A stretch of 64,000 bases of DNA. It comes from Streptomyces nigrescens. Lineage in GTDB: Bacteria; Actinomycetota; Actinomycetes; Streptomycetales; Streptomycetaceae. The notes under the pieces were generated by a model. The model was given only the letters and a program-made list of their open reading frames with translations, had not been told where the DNA came from and made no database searches. The translations under genes were made by a program, and so were the position numbers. The stretch's first letter is position 1, and each line of letters begins with the position of its first letter. This document shows positions 1 through 8,583 of the stretch, piece after piece. Location: the NCBI GenBank assembly GCA_024349765.1, contig AP026074.1, positions 620,001-684,000 of the forward strand. Direction: 5' to 3'.

Positions 1-739
1 GTTCCTCCGCGATGGTGCGCAGGAGGTCGGCGCGGGCCGACCGGTGCGAGAACGGGAAGAAGTGGCCGCCGGGCAGACGGTGGACGGTGAAACGGCCGCG
101 GGTGCAGGCACCCCAGGCCTGGACCGCTGCCCAGGGCACCACGGTGTCGTCCGCGCCGGCGAAGGCGGTGACCGGGCAGTCGAGGACGTTTCCGGCGCGG
201 TGCCGATAGGTGTCGGTGAGGGCGAAGTCGGCCCGGAGGGCGGGCAGGAGGAGCTCGAACAGCTCCTCGTTGTCGAGGACGGGTGCCGGCGTGCCGCCGA
301 GGGTGCGCAGCCGGGCCCTGAGCTCCTCGTCGGTGGGCTCGCGCCCCGGTGGTGAGCCGGTCCGCCCGGCCGCGGCACGGGCGGCCACGGGGAAGACATG
401 GCGGACGGGCGCGCCCTCGCGCTCCAGGCGGACGGCGAGTTCGAAGGCGAGGACGGCGCCGAAGCTGTGGCCGAGGAGTGCCAGGGGCCGCCCGGCGTGG
501 GGCCGGACGGCGTCCATGAGGTCGGCGAGGAGGGCGTCGAGGTCGGTGTGGGGTTCCTCGTCCGTGCGCAGGCCGTGGCCGGGTGGTTCGAAGGCGAAGG
601 CTTCGACGGTGGCGGGCAGGTCCTCGTCCCAGCCGGCGAACAGGCCGGCCGAGGCGCCCGCACCCGGCAGGCAGAACAGCGCGGTGGCCCCGGGGTGCCG
701 CGCGGCCGGCGGCGACGGGGAGGGGAGGAACGTCACCAC
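1..739 (-). CDS. Type II thioesterase of NRPS cluster (C-terminus cut by window edge)
   Basis: Alpha/beta-hydrolase type II thioesterase, the editing enzyme that clears mis-primed acyl groups from carrier proteins of NRPS/PKS lines. The minus-strand translation shows the nucleophile elbow GHSFG, the early LFCLPGAGASAG oxyanion region, the FEPPGHG motif typical of GrsT/TEII proteins, and the late GGHFF histidine motif. The last few residues lie beyond position 1. The start is GTG at 739 (a second in-frame GTG is at 736), which overlaps the stop of the MetRS-like gene, so the two are probably translationally coupled. Being last in the visible NRPS operon fits a housekeeping role for the carrier proteins at 3958-7440. 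The family call is secure; the substrate cannot be read from sequence. Confidence 0.88.
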   Translation of the reverse strand, partial: MVTFLPSPSPPAARHPGATALFCLPGAGASAGLFAGWDEDLPATVEAFAFEPPGHGLRTDEEPHTDLDALLADLMDAVRPHAGRPLALLGHSFGAVLAFELAVRLEREGAPVRHVFPVAARAAAGRTGSPPGREPTDEELRARLRTLGGTPAPVLDNEELFELLLPALRADFALTDTYRHRAGNVLDCPVTAFAGADDTVVPWAAVQAWGACTRGRFTVHRLPGGHFFPFSHRSARADLLRTIAEE

Positions 740-2241
740 GGGGCGGGCACCTCCCCGTGCCCGGTGGTGCCGTAGCGTTCCTGCAGCTCGCGGGTGAGGC
801 CGGGCAGCAGGGGCGCGGCCCATGTGGCGAGGGCCCGCAGGCCGTGCAGGGCGAGGGTGGGGTCGGTGCTGGCGCGGCCGGCCAGCAGGCCGAGCAGGTG
901 GGCGGTGGTCTCGGCGGCCTGGCGGAGGCTGAAGGTCTCCATGCTGTAGGCGCGCACCATGCGGTCGCGGTAGCGGCCGAGGATCTCGGTGGTCGTCGGG
1001 TCGGGTGGGGCGGGCCGGTCGTACCCGGCCAGGGCGGTGTGCAGCGCGGCGAGGGGCCGTCGCAGCCGGGCGTCGACGGTGGTGAGGAAGTCCGCCTCCG
1101 AGAAGTCGGCGGGTTGGTGTTCGGGGTTGGCGAGGGCGAGGTGGAAGCGTACGGCGTCGGCGCCGTGCTTGGTGACGAGGTCGCGGGCCCAGACGAGGTG
1201 GCCCCGGCTGGTGGAGAACTTGGCGCCCTCCAGGTGGAGGAACTCGTTGGTGATGATCGCGGCCGGTTCGATGAGGCCGCCGTGGGCGAAGCCCAGGCCG
1301 AGATGGGCGAAGGCGAAGTAGAAGGTGTTGTCGTAGCCGAGGAACTGCACCAGTTCGTACCCGGAGTCGCGGGCCCAGACGTCCGGTGCCGGCCGGGCCG
1401 GGGCGAGTCCGGCGCGGGCGGTGGCGGCCATGTGGGTAAGGCCGGGCAGCATTTCGGCCCAGACATTGAGGACCTGGCCGGGGAAGCCGTCGACGGGGAC
1501 GGGGATGCCCCAGTCGGCGGGGTAGCTCACGGGGAAGTCGGGCAGCGGCCGGGCCAGCATCTCGTCGACGAAGCGCAGGACGTGCGGCCGCATGGTGGAC
1601 CGGTGGCGTGCGTAGAAGGCCTCGAACCGGTCCCGGTAGTCCTCCAGGGGCAGCACGAGGACGTCGGCCTCGCGAGGTTCGGTGACGGCCTGCCCGGCGC
1701 CGGTGGGTGTCTGATACAGCAGCGTGGCGGGCTCGTTGGGGTGTCCGCACGTCTCGCAGATCGCGCCGCAGGTCTCGGCGAGGCATGCGGGGCAGTACCC
1801 GGCGGCGAACCCTTCGAGGAGGTGGCGCCCGGTCGCCGGGTCGTAGGGGAAGGTCCAGGTGCGCCGGGCGAGGCGGCCGGCGCGGTGGAGACGGGCGAAG
1901 AAGTCGCGGACCCGGGCGCGGTAGGGCTCGTCCGGGGTGGTGAAGGCGTCGACGACGATGTCGGCGAGGTGGAGGGTCTCACGGATGTCGCGGTTGCAGC
2001 GTGCGGCCAGGTCGGTGGGTTCGACGCCCAGCCGCCGCGCCGTGGTCACCACGTAGCTCTGGTGGTCGTCGCCGCCCGTGACGTAGAGGGCGGTGTGGCC
2101 CAGCATGCGCTGGGCCCGGCAGAAGACGTCGGCGGCGAGGTAGGGGCCCGAGAGGTGGCCGAGGTGCAGGTCGCCGTTGGTGGTCGGGGGAGTGGCGGTG
2201 ACGAGGAAGGAGCGGGGGCGCTCCGCGCGGTCGGCGGTCAC
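733..2241 (-). CDS. MetRS-like class I aminoacyl-tRNA-synthetase homologue (candidate hydrazine-forming enzyme)
   Basis: A 502-residue class I aminoacyl-tRNA synthetase fold of the MetG type. The HIGH-like signature is HLGH at residues 26-29, there is a CPAC...CETC zinc knuckle in the connective region, and the KMSKS-like signature is KFSTS from K341. It lies inside an NRPS operon directly after a cupin and an amino-acid N-hydroxylase, so it is unlikely to be the housekeeping MetRS, and it lacks the long tRNA-binding C-terminal extension of many true MetRSs. In the s56-p1, triacsin and formycin/pyrazofurin pathways a cupin/MetRS-like protein activates an amino acid such as glycine and joins it to N6-hydroxylysine to form an N-N bond. 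That role is inferred here from family and context. The GTG at 2241 overlaps the cupin stop (GTGA); an upstream start at 2271 is also open. Confidence 0.87.
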   Translation of the reverse strand: MTADRAERPRSFLVTATPPTTNGDLHLGHLSGPYLAADVFCRAQRMLGHTALYVTGGDDHQSYVVTTARRLGVEPTDLAARCNRDIRETLHLADIVVDAFTTPDEPYRARVRDFFARLHRAGRLARRTWTFPYDPATGRHLLEGFAAGYCPACLAETCGAICETCGHPNEPATLLYQTPTGAGQAVTEPREADVLVLPLEDYRDRFEAFYARHRSTMRPHVLRFVDEMLARPLPDFPVSYPADWGIPVPVDGFPGQVLNVWAEMLPGLTHMAATARAGLAPARPAPDVWARDSGYELVQFLGYDNTFYFAFAHLGLGFAHGGLIEPAAIITNEFLHLEGAKFSTSRGHLVWARDLVTKHGADAVRFHLALANPEHQPADFSEADFLTTVDARLRRPLAALHTALAGYDRPAPPDPTTTEILGRYRDRMVRAYSMETFSLRQAAETTAHLLGLLAGRASTDPTLALHGLRALATWAAPLLPGLTRELQERYGTTGHGEVPAPW

Positions 2242-2594
2242 GGGGCCGCTCCGAAGGAGCCCATGGACCACACGGACACCATCTCCAGTTCCTCCCCGGC
2301 GGAGGCGTTCTCGAAGTGGTGGCGCCGGTGGGAGTCGACGACGAAGGCGTCGCCGGGGCCGATGGCCGTGCTCTCACCGTCGAGGTGGAGCAGACCGGTG
2401 CCGCTCACGACGTAGAAGTGCTCGTGGTCGGCATGGGAATGGGGCGTGGTGGTGGTGCCGGGGGCGACGGTGCACACGCCCATGCCGGTGTCGGACGGGC
2501 CCGTCGATCCCCAGGGCAGGATCCGACGGAAGTCGCAGCCGTACTCCTGTGTCGTCGGGGCGTCGGCTCGGCGCTGGATGGGGGTGCTGCTCAT
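2238..2594 (-). CDS. Stand-alone cupin (partner of MetRS-like enzyme)
   Basis: A 118-residue single-domain cupin. The conserved motif 1, PHSHADHEHFYVVSG, supplies the His/Glu metal ligands, and motif 2 lies around the GPGDAFVVDSHRRHHFEN region. In the described hydrazine synthases (Spb40 type) a cupin domain of this size is fused to the MetRS-like domain and takes part in N-N bond formation from N6-hydroxylysine. Here the same two modules are adjacent separate genes, joined by a 4-bp GTGA overlap. The ATG start at 2594 overlaps the stop of the N-hydroxylase (ATGA), again implying coupled translation. A generic metal-binding or storage cupin would be the alternative, but the gene order makes the hydrazine-forming partner the best reading. 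Confidence 0.85.
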   Translation of the reverse strand: MSSTPIQRRADAPTTQEYGCDFRRILPWGSTGPSDTGMGVCTVAPGTTTTPHSHADHEHFYVVSGTGLLHLDGESTAIGPGDAFVVDSHRRHHFENASAGEELEMVSVWSMGSFGAAP

Positions 2595-3961
2595 GCGTCG
2601 GCTCCTTCCAAGGCGTCGGAGAGGGGAAGCTGTCTGCCCCCGCCAGGCTCCGGCCGGGGGCCGAAGACGGAGTCGAGGATGCGGGCGGCCCGGTGGGCGA
2701 GGACGGACAGCAGGGTGCTGCTCAGACCGTGGGAGTGCTCGGCGGCGCCGTGCAGGAAGATGCTGGGCCGGCATTCCGCGGTGGTTTCCACGGAGTAGTC
2801 ACGCCGGATGCGCAGGGTGCCGTCGGGGGCGCGCAGGAGCAGGGGTTCGAGGCCGGTCAGCAGGTCACCGGCTTCGCGGAAGTCGTAGCCGGTGGCCAGG
2901 ACGACGGCGTCGAACCGGCTGGTGAGGGCCTGCCCGCCGGCGGGGGCGCGCAGGGTGACCAGGGCGGTCGGGCCGTCCGCCCGGCAGGCCGCGAGTTCGG
3001 TGAACCGGCACAGGCGCAGCCGTTCCTCGCCGCGGACGCGCTGGTCGTAGAGGAGCTCGGCGATGGCGTGGATGTCCTCGTCGTCGACGGCCGCATAGTT
3101 GGTGGTGCGCAGTTCGGCCAGGATGGTGTGGCGGCGGGTGGCGTCGGCGGCGTGGAAGAGGTCGACGGACGCGGGGTCGAAGATCTCGTTGGCCAGCGGG
3201 CTGCTGTTGGCGGGGGTGAGGGCGAACCCGCGGTGGGCGAGGGTGACGTCGGCGTAGGGGAACTCGCGGGCCAGGTAGCGGAAGACCTCGGCGGCGCTCT
3301 GGCCGGCTCCGACGACGAGGAAGCGGTGCGGCAGGTCGCGGCCGCGCTGGTGGAAGCGGTCGATGCTGGGCAGGAAAGTGCTGCTGTGGAAGACGACACC
3401 ACTGTCGAGGGCGTCGCGCTCGACTCCGGTCGGAACGACGGGCCGGCCGCCGGGTGCCAGGGACACGTGGTCGGCGGTGACGGTGTGCTTGTCCCCGGTG
3501 ATGTCGCGGTAGTCGACCTCCAGGTGGGTGACGCTCCCGTCGGTAGCGGTGACCGGCCGGATGCGTTCCACGAGGTAGCCGTAGGAGACGTGGTGGGCGA
3601 GCCGGTCGGCGGCCCAGCCGAAGTAGTCGGCGTATTCGCGCCGTGTGGGGTGCAGGGTGCCGAGGTTGAGGAACTGTTCGAGTCGCCCCTTGCTGACCAG
3701 GTAGTTGGTGAAGGAGAACGGGCTGGTCGGGTCCTGCGGACTGACGAGGTCCTTGAGGAAGGCGATCTGCATCCGGGTGCCGTCCAGGAGCATGTCGGGA
3801 TGCCAGCTGAAGGCGGGCCGGACTTCCAGGCAATGCAGGCGGGCGCGTACGGAAGGCGCACGGGTGGAGTCGCACACGGCGGCGAGCGACAGGTGGGACG
3901 GGCCGAAGCCGACGCCGAGCAGCCTGTGGTGCGGGTACCGCCGTAAGGAGGTGACGGTCAC
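2591..3961 (-). CDS. FAD/NADPH-dependent L-lysine/L-ornithine N-monooxygenase
   Basis: A 456-residue member of the IucD/SidA/PvdA family, which N-hydroxylates the side-chain amine of lysine or ornithine. Visible motifs are the N-terminal FAD site GVGFGPSHLSLA, the LKDLVSPQDPTSPFSFTNYL substrate region, the NADPH site VVGAGQSAAEVF, and the C-terminal ATGYD motif. The start is GTG at 3961, with GGAGGG about ten bases upstream; it overlaps the NRPS stop by four bases. In this gene order the product would most simply be N6-hydroxylysine for the downstream cupin and MetRS-like pair. The usual alternative for this family, a hydroxamate siderophore, is less likely because no hydroxamate acyltransferase, siderophore transporter or IucA/IucC synthetase is seen, though the cluster is cut on the left. 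Confidence 0.92.
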   Translation of the reverse strand: MTVTSLRRYPHHRLLGVGFGPSHLSLAAVCDSTRAPSVRARLHCLEVRPAFSWHPDMLLDGTRMQIAFLKDLVSPQDPTSPFSFTNYLVSKGRLEQFLNLGTLHPTRREYADYFGWAADRLAHHVSYGYLVERIRPVTATDGSVTHLEVDYRDITGDKHTVTADHVSLAPGGRPVVPTGVERDALDSGVVFHSSTFLPSIDRFHQRGRDLPHRFLVVGAGQSAAEVFRYLAREFPYADVTLAHRGFALTPANSSPLANEIFDPASVDLFHAADATRRHTILAELRTTNYAAVDDEDIHAIAELLYDQRVRGEERLRLCRFTELAACRADGPTALVTLRAPAGGQALTSRFDAVVLATGYDFREAGDLLTGLEPLLLRAPDGTLRIRRDYSVETTAECRPSIFLHGAAEHSHGLSSTLLSVLAHRAARILDSVFGPRPEPGGGRQLPLSDALEGADA

Positions 3962-6900
3962 GCTGATCGGCCCTCCTGGTCGGCGCGGGAGGCGGCGAGG
4001 TGGTGGACGGTGCCCTGGCGGGTGAACAGATCGCGCAGCGCGAAGGAGAATCCTTGTGCGCGGGCGAGCGAGGCGACCTTGAGCGCCGCCAAGGAGCTGC
4101 CGCCCAGTTCCAGGAACGGGGTGTGCACGTCCACCGCGTTGCTGCTGGTGCGCAGGACGGTGGCCCAGATGTCGGCCAGGGCGGCCTCGTGCGGGGTGCC
4201 CGGTGGGACGACGGGCCCGCCGGGAGTGGTCCGGGGGACGGTGGTTGGCGGTGCCGCCTCCTGTGCGGGGCGGGGTGGCAGGGTGCCGGCGACGCGGTCG
4301 AGGAGTTTGCCGAGGGGTTCGCCGCCGCCGTCGGCGATGGCTTCCAAGACGTCGCGGAACGCGCCCATGACGCGGTCGACGGTGTCCTGGTCGAAGTGGG
4401 CGAGGTCGTACTCGGCCTGGAAGGTCAGCTCGCCCTCGGCCATCACCCCGATCGTGAGGGGGTAGTTGGTCCAGCCGAGGTTCCGCTCGTGCCGGACGGT
4501 GATGCCGTCGCGGCCGGCCCAGCCGATGCCGTGGGGGATGTTCTCGAAGATCAGCAGGGATTCGAAGAGCGGGCTGCCGCTGGGGACGTCGGGGCGTTCC
4601 TGGATCAGTGGCAGGGGGTAGTGCTCGTGGGCCCGGGCGGTGACCTGGGTGCGCTGGACGTCGTGGAGCCATCCGGCGATGGGCCGCGCGGGGTCGAGGG
4701 CGAGCCGCATCGGCAGGATGTTGACGAAGATGCCGGCCATGTCCTCGATGTGGGAAAGGCCGACGGGCCGGTGGGTGATGGTCATGCCGAAGCACACGTC
4801 GTGCCGTCCGCTGAGCCCGGAGATCACCGTCGCCCAGGCGCCCTGGATGAGGGAATTGAGGGTGAGCCGGTGGGCCCGTCCGTAGGCCGTGAGCCTGCCG
4901 GTCAGGTCCGCGCCGACGGGGTAGGCGGCGCCCGCGTGCATCTCCTGGGGACTGGCGGACAGGCCGGGCCGCGCCGTTCGGCCGATCGTGGTCGGCCCGT
5001 CGAAGCCCGCGAGGTGCCGGCTCCAGTAGTCCCGTGAGGCATGGCGGTCTTGGGCGCCGACGAACGCGACGTAGTCGCGGAAGGGGCGGGTGGCCGGCAG
5101 CCGGGGCGGGGTGCCGCGGCGGTGGGCGTGGTAGATCTCCAGGGAGTCGCGCAGGAGCAGGAAGAGCGACCAGACGTCCAGGATGAGATGGTGGTAGCTC
5201 ATGACGAGCCGGTGCCGGCCGGCGCCGGTGCGGATGACGGCCAGCCTGAACAGCGGGGCCTGTTCGTAGACGAAGCCGCGGCGCCGGTCCTCGGCGAGGT
5301 GGGCGTCCAGCAGGGCGCCGTGCCGCGCCTCGGGCGTGCTCGACCAGTCGAGGACGGTCCACTCCAGTGCGGCCTGCCGCTGGACGACCTGCAGGGGCTC
5401 TGCCAGGCCCTGGACGGCGATCCACGACCGCAGGATCTCGTGGCGGTCGACGACCTCCTGCCAGGCCCGGTGGTAGGCGTCGAGGTCGAGCTCGCCTTGG
5501 AGGGTGTAGAGGAACTGCTCGACGTAGACGCCGGAGTCGGGGTCGAGCAGGGAGTGGAAGAGCATGCCCTTCTGCATCTCGGTGACGGGGTGCACGGTGG
5601 CGACGCCTTCGGGGTCGGCGGCGGTCCGCCGGACGACCTTGAGGTCCTCGTCGGCCACGGTGAACGGCCCGGCGACGAATGCGCCGTCGAAGTCGCCCCG
5701 GCCACGGCGCTGTTCCTCGACGGCGGCGGCGGTCTCCGCGATCGTGGGCGTGGCGAAGAACTGGGTGGAGCTCAGCCCCAGGCCCTTGGTATTGGCCTTC
5801 GCGCTGATGAGAAAGCCTTGGATGGAGTCGCCGCCGAGCGCGAGGAAGTCGTCGTGGATGCCGACCCGCGGCAGGGAGAGCACCTCCTCCCACAGCTCAC
5901 ACAGGTACAGCTCGAGCTCGTTGCGCGGCGGGTGGTACTCCTCCGACAGCTCCAGTCGGATCCCGTCCCGGTCGGCCAGCGCCCGGCGGTCCACCTTGCC
6001 GTTGTGCGTGAGCGGGATGGCGTCGACGACCGTGAACGCGGCAGGGATCATGTAGTCGGGCAGCGCTCCGGCGAGGCGGGCCCGGATGTCGGCCGCGGTC
6101 GGGGGTGTGCCGTCGCAGGTGAGGTAGGCGACGAGGCGCTGGTGGCCGCCCGCGCCTCGGCGACCCACCGCGACGGCCGCGGTGACCCCTGGCACCTGGC
6201 GTAATCGGGCCTCCACTTCGCCCAGTTCCACCCGGTAGCCGGCGATCTTGACCTGGTCGTCGAGGCGGCCGAGGAGCTCCAGGCGGCCGTCGGCCGCCAG
6301 CCGGCCCAGGTCGCCGGTGCGAAACAGCCGGCCGTGCGGGCTGTCGGTGAACTTCGCCTCGGTGAGGTCGGGCAACCGGTCGTAGCCCTCGGCCATGCCG
6401 GTGCCCGTCAGGCACAGCTCTCCGCTCTCGCCGTCGGGAACCGCCCGCAGGTCCTCGTCCAAGATCAGCGGCGTGAGTTCGGCCGGCCTTCCGACCGGCA
6501 CGAAACCGTCGTACGTGGTGCCGGGCAGGCATTCCCAGTAGCCGGCGTACAGCGCTTCGGTGAGGCCGTAGACGTTGAACAGCCGGGCCGGGAGGCCGAT
6601 GGAGAAGAAGGCCTCCGGGAGCGACCCGGGCATCGCGTCACTGCTGCAGAAGACGTACTTCAGTGAGGTGAGGGAGGCGAAGCGGGGGTTCTCCAACATG
6701 CCGGAGAGCAGGGCCGGCACGACCATCAACGTCGTTACGCGACCGGTGTCGAGCCATTCGACGAGGCGGTCCGGATCCTTGTGCTCACCGGGTGGGACGA
6801 CCACGGCGGTGCCGCCGGCGAGCATGGGCCAGAAGACCTCGCGCACCAGGTTGGTGATGCTGAGTGTGGTCCGCAGCAGTTGCCGGTCACCGCGCTCCAG

Positions 6901-7440
6901 GGGGAACGTCCGCTGCAGCCACTGCTGTCCGCTGAGCAGGGCGCGGTGGGTGAGCATGACGCCCTTGGGCACGCCCGTGGAGCCGGAGGTGTAGAAGACG
7001 AACGCGAGGGCGTCGTCGGCCAGGTGCACGGGTGCGGCGAGCGGTGCGGCGGCCTCGTGGAGCAGGTCCTCGACGGCGACCGCACGCACACCGGGCGGGC
7101 AGGGCGCGCCGATGAGGGCGCGTTCGGTGAGGAGGACGCGGGCGCGGGAGAACTCCAGGATCGTCCGGCGGCGTTCGGCCGGATCCTCGGGGTCGGCGGG
7201 CACGCAGACGGCGCCGGCGCGCAGCAGCCCGAAGAGGGCCGACCACAAGTGGAGGGACCGGGTCAGGTGCAGGCCCACGCGGTCACCGGGCCGCACGCCC
7301 AGGGACGCCAGTCCGGCCGCGACCCGGTCGGCACCGGTCTCGGCCTGTCCGAAGGTCAAGGTGGCATCGCCGTGGAGCGCGGCGATGCCGTTCCGATCCG
7401 TCCGTGCCTGGGTGGTGAGCAGATCGTGCAGAAACGGCAT
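3958..7440 (-). CDS. Nonribosomal peptide synthetase, A-PCP-C-PCP
   Basis: A 1160-residue NRPS. The adenylation domain (about 1-500) has FYTSGSTGVPKG, GELCLTGTGMAEGY, LFRTGDLGR and the NGKVDRR lysine. The first carrier protein has its phosphopantetheine serine at S539 (LGGDS). The condensation domain has HHLILD at about 750-755 (the usual following Gly is Val). The second carrier serine is S1115 (LGGSS). No adenylation domain follows the condensation domain, so the second carrier must be loaded in trans or receive a product. The A4 motif reads LSITNLVREVFW, so the Asp that normally binds the alpha-amino group appears to be missing, which suggests an atypical substrate. The ATG at 7440 has GGTGG seven bases upstream; an ATG at 7542 is possible, but the intervening codons have poor GC3. 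Confidence 0.9.
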   Translation of the reverse strand: MPFLHDLLTTQARTDRNGIAALHGDATLTFGQAETGADRVAAGLASLGVRPGDRVGLHLTRSLHLWSALFGLLRAGAVCVPADPEDPAERRRTILEFSRARVLLTERALIGAPCPPGVRAVAVEDLLHEAAAPLAAPVHLADDALAFVFYTSGSTGVPKGVMLTHRALLSGQQWLQRTFPLERGDRQLLRTTLSITNLVREVFWPMLAGGTAVVVPPGEHKDPDRLVEWLDTGRVTTLMVVPALLSGMLENPRFASLTSLKYVFCSSDAMPGSLPEAFFSIGLPARLFNVYGLTEALYAGYWECLPGTTYDGFVPVGRPAELTPLILDEDLRAVPDGESGELCLTGTGMAEGYDRLPDLTEAKFTDSPHGRLFRTGDLGRLAADGRLELLGRLDDQVKIAGYRVELGEVEARLRQVPGVTAAVAVGRRGAGGHQRLVAYLTCDGTPPTAADIRARLAGALPDYMIPAAFTVVDAIPLTHNGKVDRRALADRDGIRLELSEEYHPPRNELELYLCELWEEVLSLPRVGIHDDFLALGGDSIQGFLISAKANTKGLGLSSTQFFATPTIAETAAAVEEQRRGRGDFDGAFVAGPFTVADEDLKVVRRTAADPEGVATVHPVTEMQKGMLFHSLLDPDSGVYVEQFLYTLQGELDLDAYHRAWQEVVDRHEILRSWIAVQGLAEPLQVVQRQAALEWTVLDWSSTPEARHGALLDAHLAEDRRRGFVYEQAPLFRLAVIRTGAGRHRLVMSYHHLILDVWSLFLLLRDSLEIYHAHRRGTPPRLPATRPFRDYVAFVGAQDRHASRDYWSRHLAGFDGPTTIGRTARPGLSASPQEMHAGAAYPVGADLTGRLTAYGRAHRLTLNSLIQGAWATVISGLSGRHDVCFGMTITHRPVGLSHIEDMAGIFVNILPMRLALDPARPIAGWLHDVQRTQVTARAHEHYPLPLIQERPDVPSGSPLFESLLIFENIPHGIGWAGRDGITVRHERNLGWTNYPLTIGVMAEGELTFQAEYDLAHFDQDTVDRVMGAFRDVLEAIADGGGEPLGKLLDRVAGTLPPRPAQEAAPPTTVPRTTPGGPVVPPGTPHEAALADIWATVLRTSSNAVDVHTPFLELGGSSLAALKVASLARAQGFSFALRDLFTRQGTVHHLAASRADQEGRSA

Positions 7441-7891
7441 GGAGAAACCACCGATCTCCGCCAGTCGCGGGAGGTCTGTAAGGGACTGCGCTGCACACGT
7501 AAGGGTGGTGGAACGGGCGTCTCGATCCTGTGCCACAGGCATGTTTAATTGACCCACGAGGAACGCGAAAGGGCAGGAACCGGACGTCTGCCTGGCCGCG
7601 GATCCTGTGCGGTGACCGCCCGATACGGGGGTGGACTTCGCGTGCTTGAAGACCATGGCCAGGGCGGCGGTGCGGCAGCCGGAGCCGCGCTCGGCCTCCT
7701 CCCCGGCCGCAGCCGGACGGCGGAGAAGACCGACGCCCCTATGGGGTTCATGATGCGCAGGTGCATCCAGTGTTCGGCCGGAAAGTCACAGAATGCCGGC
7801 GACTGGTCCTGGCCATCGGTGCTCGCGGACGGCCTGGCTTCAGGCAAGCGAATCGGACCGCGCCGACCACCGCGAGATGCGCTGGACCGTG

Positions 7892-7928
7892 CGAGGCCCC
7901 CGGTCCCGCTCGGGAACCGGGGGCCTCG
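7892..7928 (-). terminator. GC-rich hairpin terminator
   Basis: A perfect 13-bp stem (CGAGGCCCCCGGT with its complement) around an 11-base loop, directly after the stop of the minus-strand fragment ending at 7929. It would terminate minus-strand transcription from that fragment and may insulate the NRPS from read-through. No clear U-tract follows, as is common in high-GC actinobacteria. Confidence 0.65.
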
Positions 7929-8108
7929 TCAGTGCGCAAGGCGCACTTTCACGATACGGCTAGGGACCAGCCGCGCCGTGCCTTGGGCGTCGGTGGAAAC
8001 GGTGCCCAGGACGTGGGTACCCGTCGTGAAGGTGACGGGCTGATCGGCGACCGGCGGGCCGGTGAACAGATCGGTCAGCGTGGCGGTCTGCCGAACGCGA
8101 GCCGGGCG
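7929..8108 (-). pseudogene. C-terminal remnant resembling a bacterial Ig-like repeat protein
   Basis: A minus-strand open frame of about 55 codons with no plausible start, bounded upstream by an in-frame TGA near 8108. It reads ATLTDLFTGPPVADQPVTF and then a TDAQGTARL-like end, the beta-strand pattern of Big/invasin-type Ig domains in secreted actinobacterial proteins. It stops directly in front of a strong hairpin, as the end of a real gene would. The rest of the gene is absent, so it is probably the tail of a deleted extracellular protein. The family call is tentative. Confidence 0.35.
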
Positions 8109-8583
8109 GGAGCCGCGGGCTGCTCACCCCGAGGTGGGATGTGCAGCCCGTCGGTTCGAATTACGGCCTACATTCCCGCGTCACGGGGCGGCGAAACACG
8201 CCTTCAACGGACTTATGGGGTGCGGCGCTTGTGTATCACCGATTCCGCCTCACAAACGTCCGAGGGCCCGGCGCTCTCGTAGAGGCCCGGCCGTCGTGTT
8301 CCCCCGTACGCGGCGCCCGAGGCCGCGGCGTACCACTCGCCCCTTAGAGCATTGGCCCGCCCGAGGCCTCTTGACTGAGCGTGACGACGGGAGCCTCTCC
8401 CGCCCTCGCACCGCACGGCGTGCGACGGGTGGCGCGGCGTGTCGGTAAAACTTTGCGCGATACCTCAAGGTCGTTCCGTGGCAGTCGAGTTGATCTGCCC
8501 GAAGGGCTGCGCAGACGGCGTTTCGCTGGGGGCCTCAGGGATAAGGTGACGGCTTCCCCGACCTGCCCGGAGGTGTCCGCCCA

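Larger units (their letters stand above)
7441..8583. other. Long intergenic spacer between NRPS and dnaE
   Basis: About 1.1 kb without an intact gene. It holds the NRPS leader (AT-richer sequence around 7540-7555), a strong hairpin at 7892-7928, a minus-strand protein fragment ending at 7929, and about 450 bases before dnaE in which no convincing reading frame was seen. The short plus-strand frames here lack family motifs and normal codon bias. Confidence 0.6.

Noticed and set aside
733-2241. Housekeeping methionyl-tRNA synthetase
   Set aside because: It is translationally coupled inside an NRPS operon beside a cupin and N-hydroxylase and lacks an obvious tRNA-binding extension.
583-2415. 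Long plus-strand open frames opposite the MetRS-like gene
   Set aside because: Gly/Val/Arg-rich shadow frame of a high-GC minus-strand gene, with no family motif.
2591-3961. Hydroxamate siderophore biosynthesis
   Set aside because: No acyltransferase, IucA/IucC synthetase or siderophore uptake gene seen in the visible part; the cupin/MetRS pair fits hydrazine formation better.
8140-8180. tRNA T-loop-like sequence GGTTCGAATT
   Set aside because: The flanking bases do not form the 5-bp T stem, and no acceptor or anticodon stems were found.
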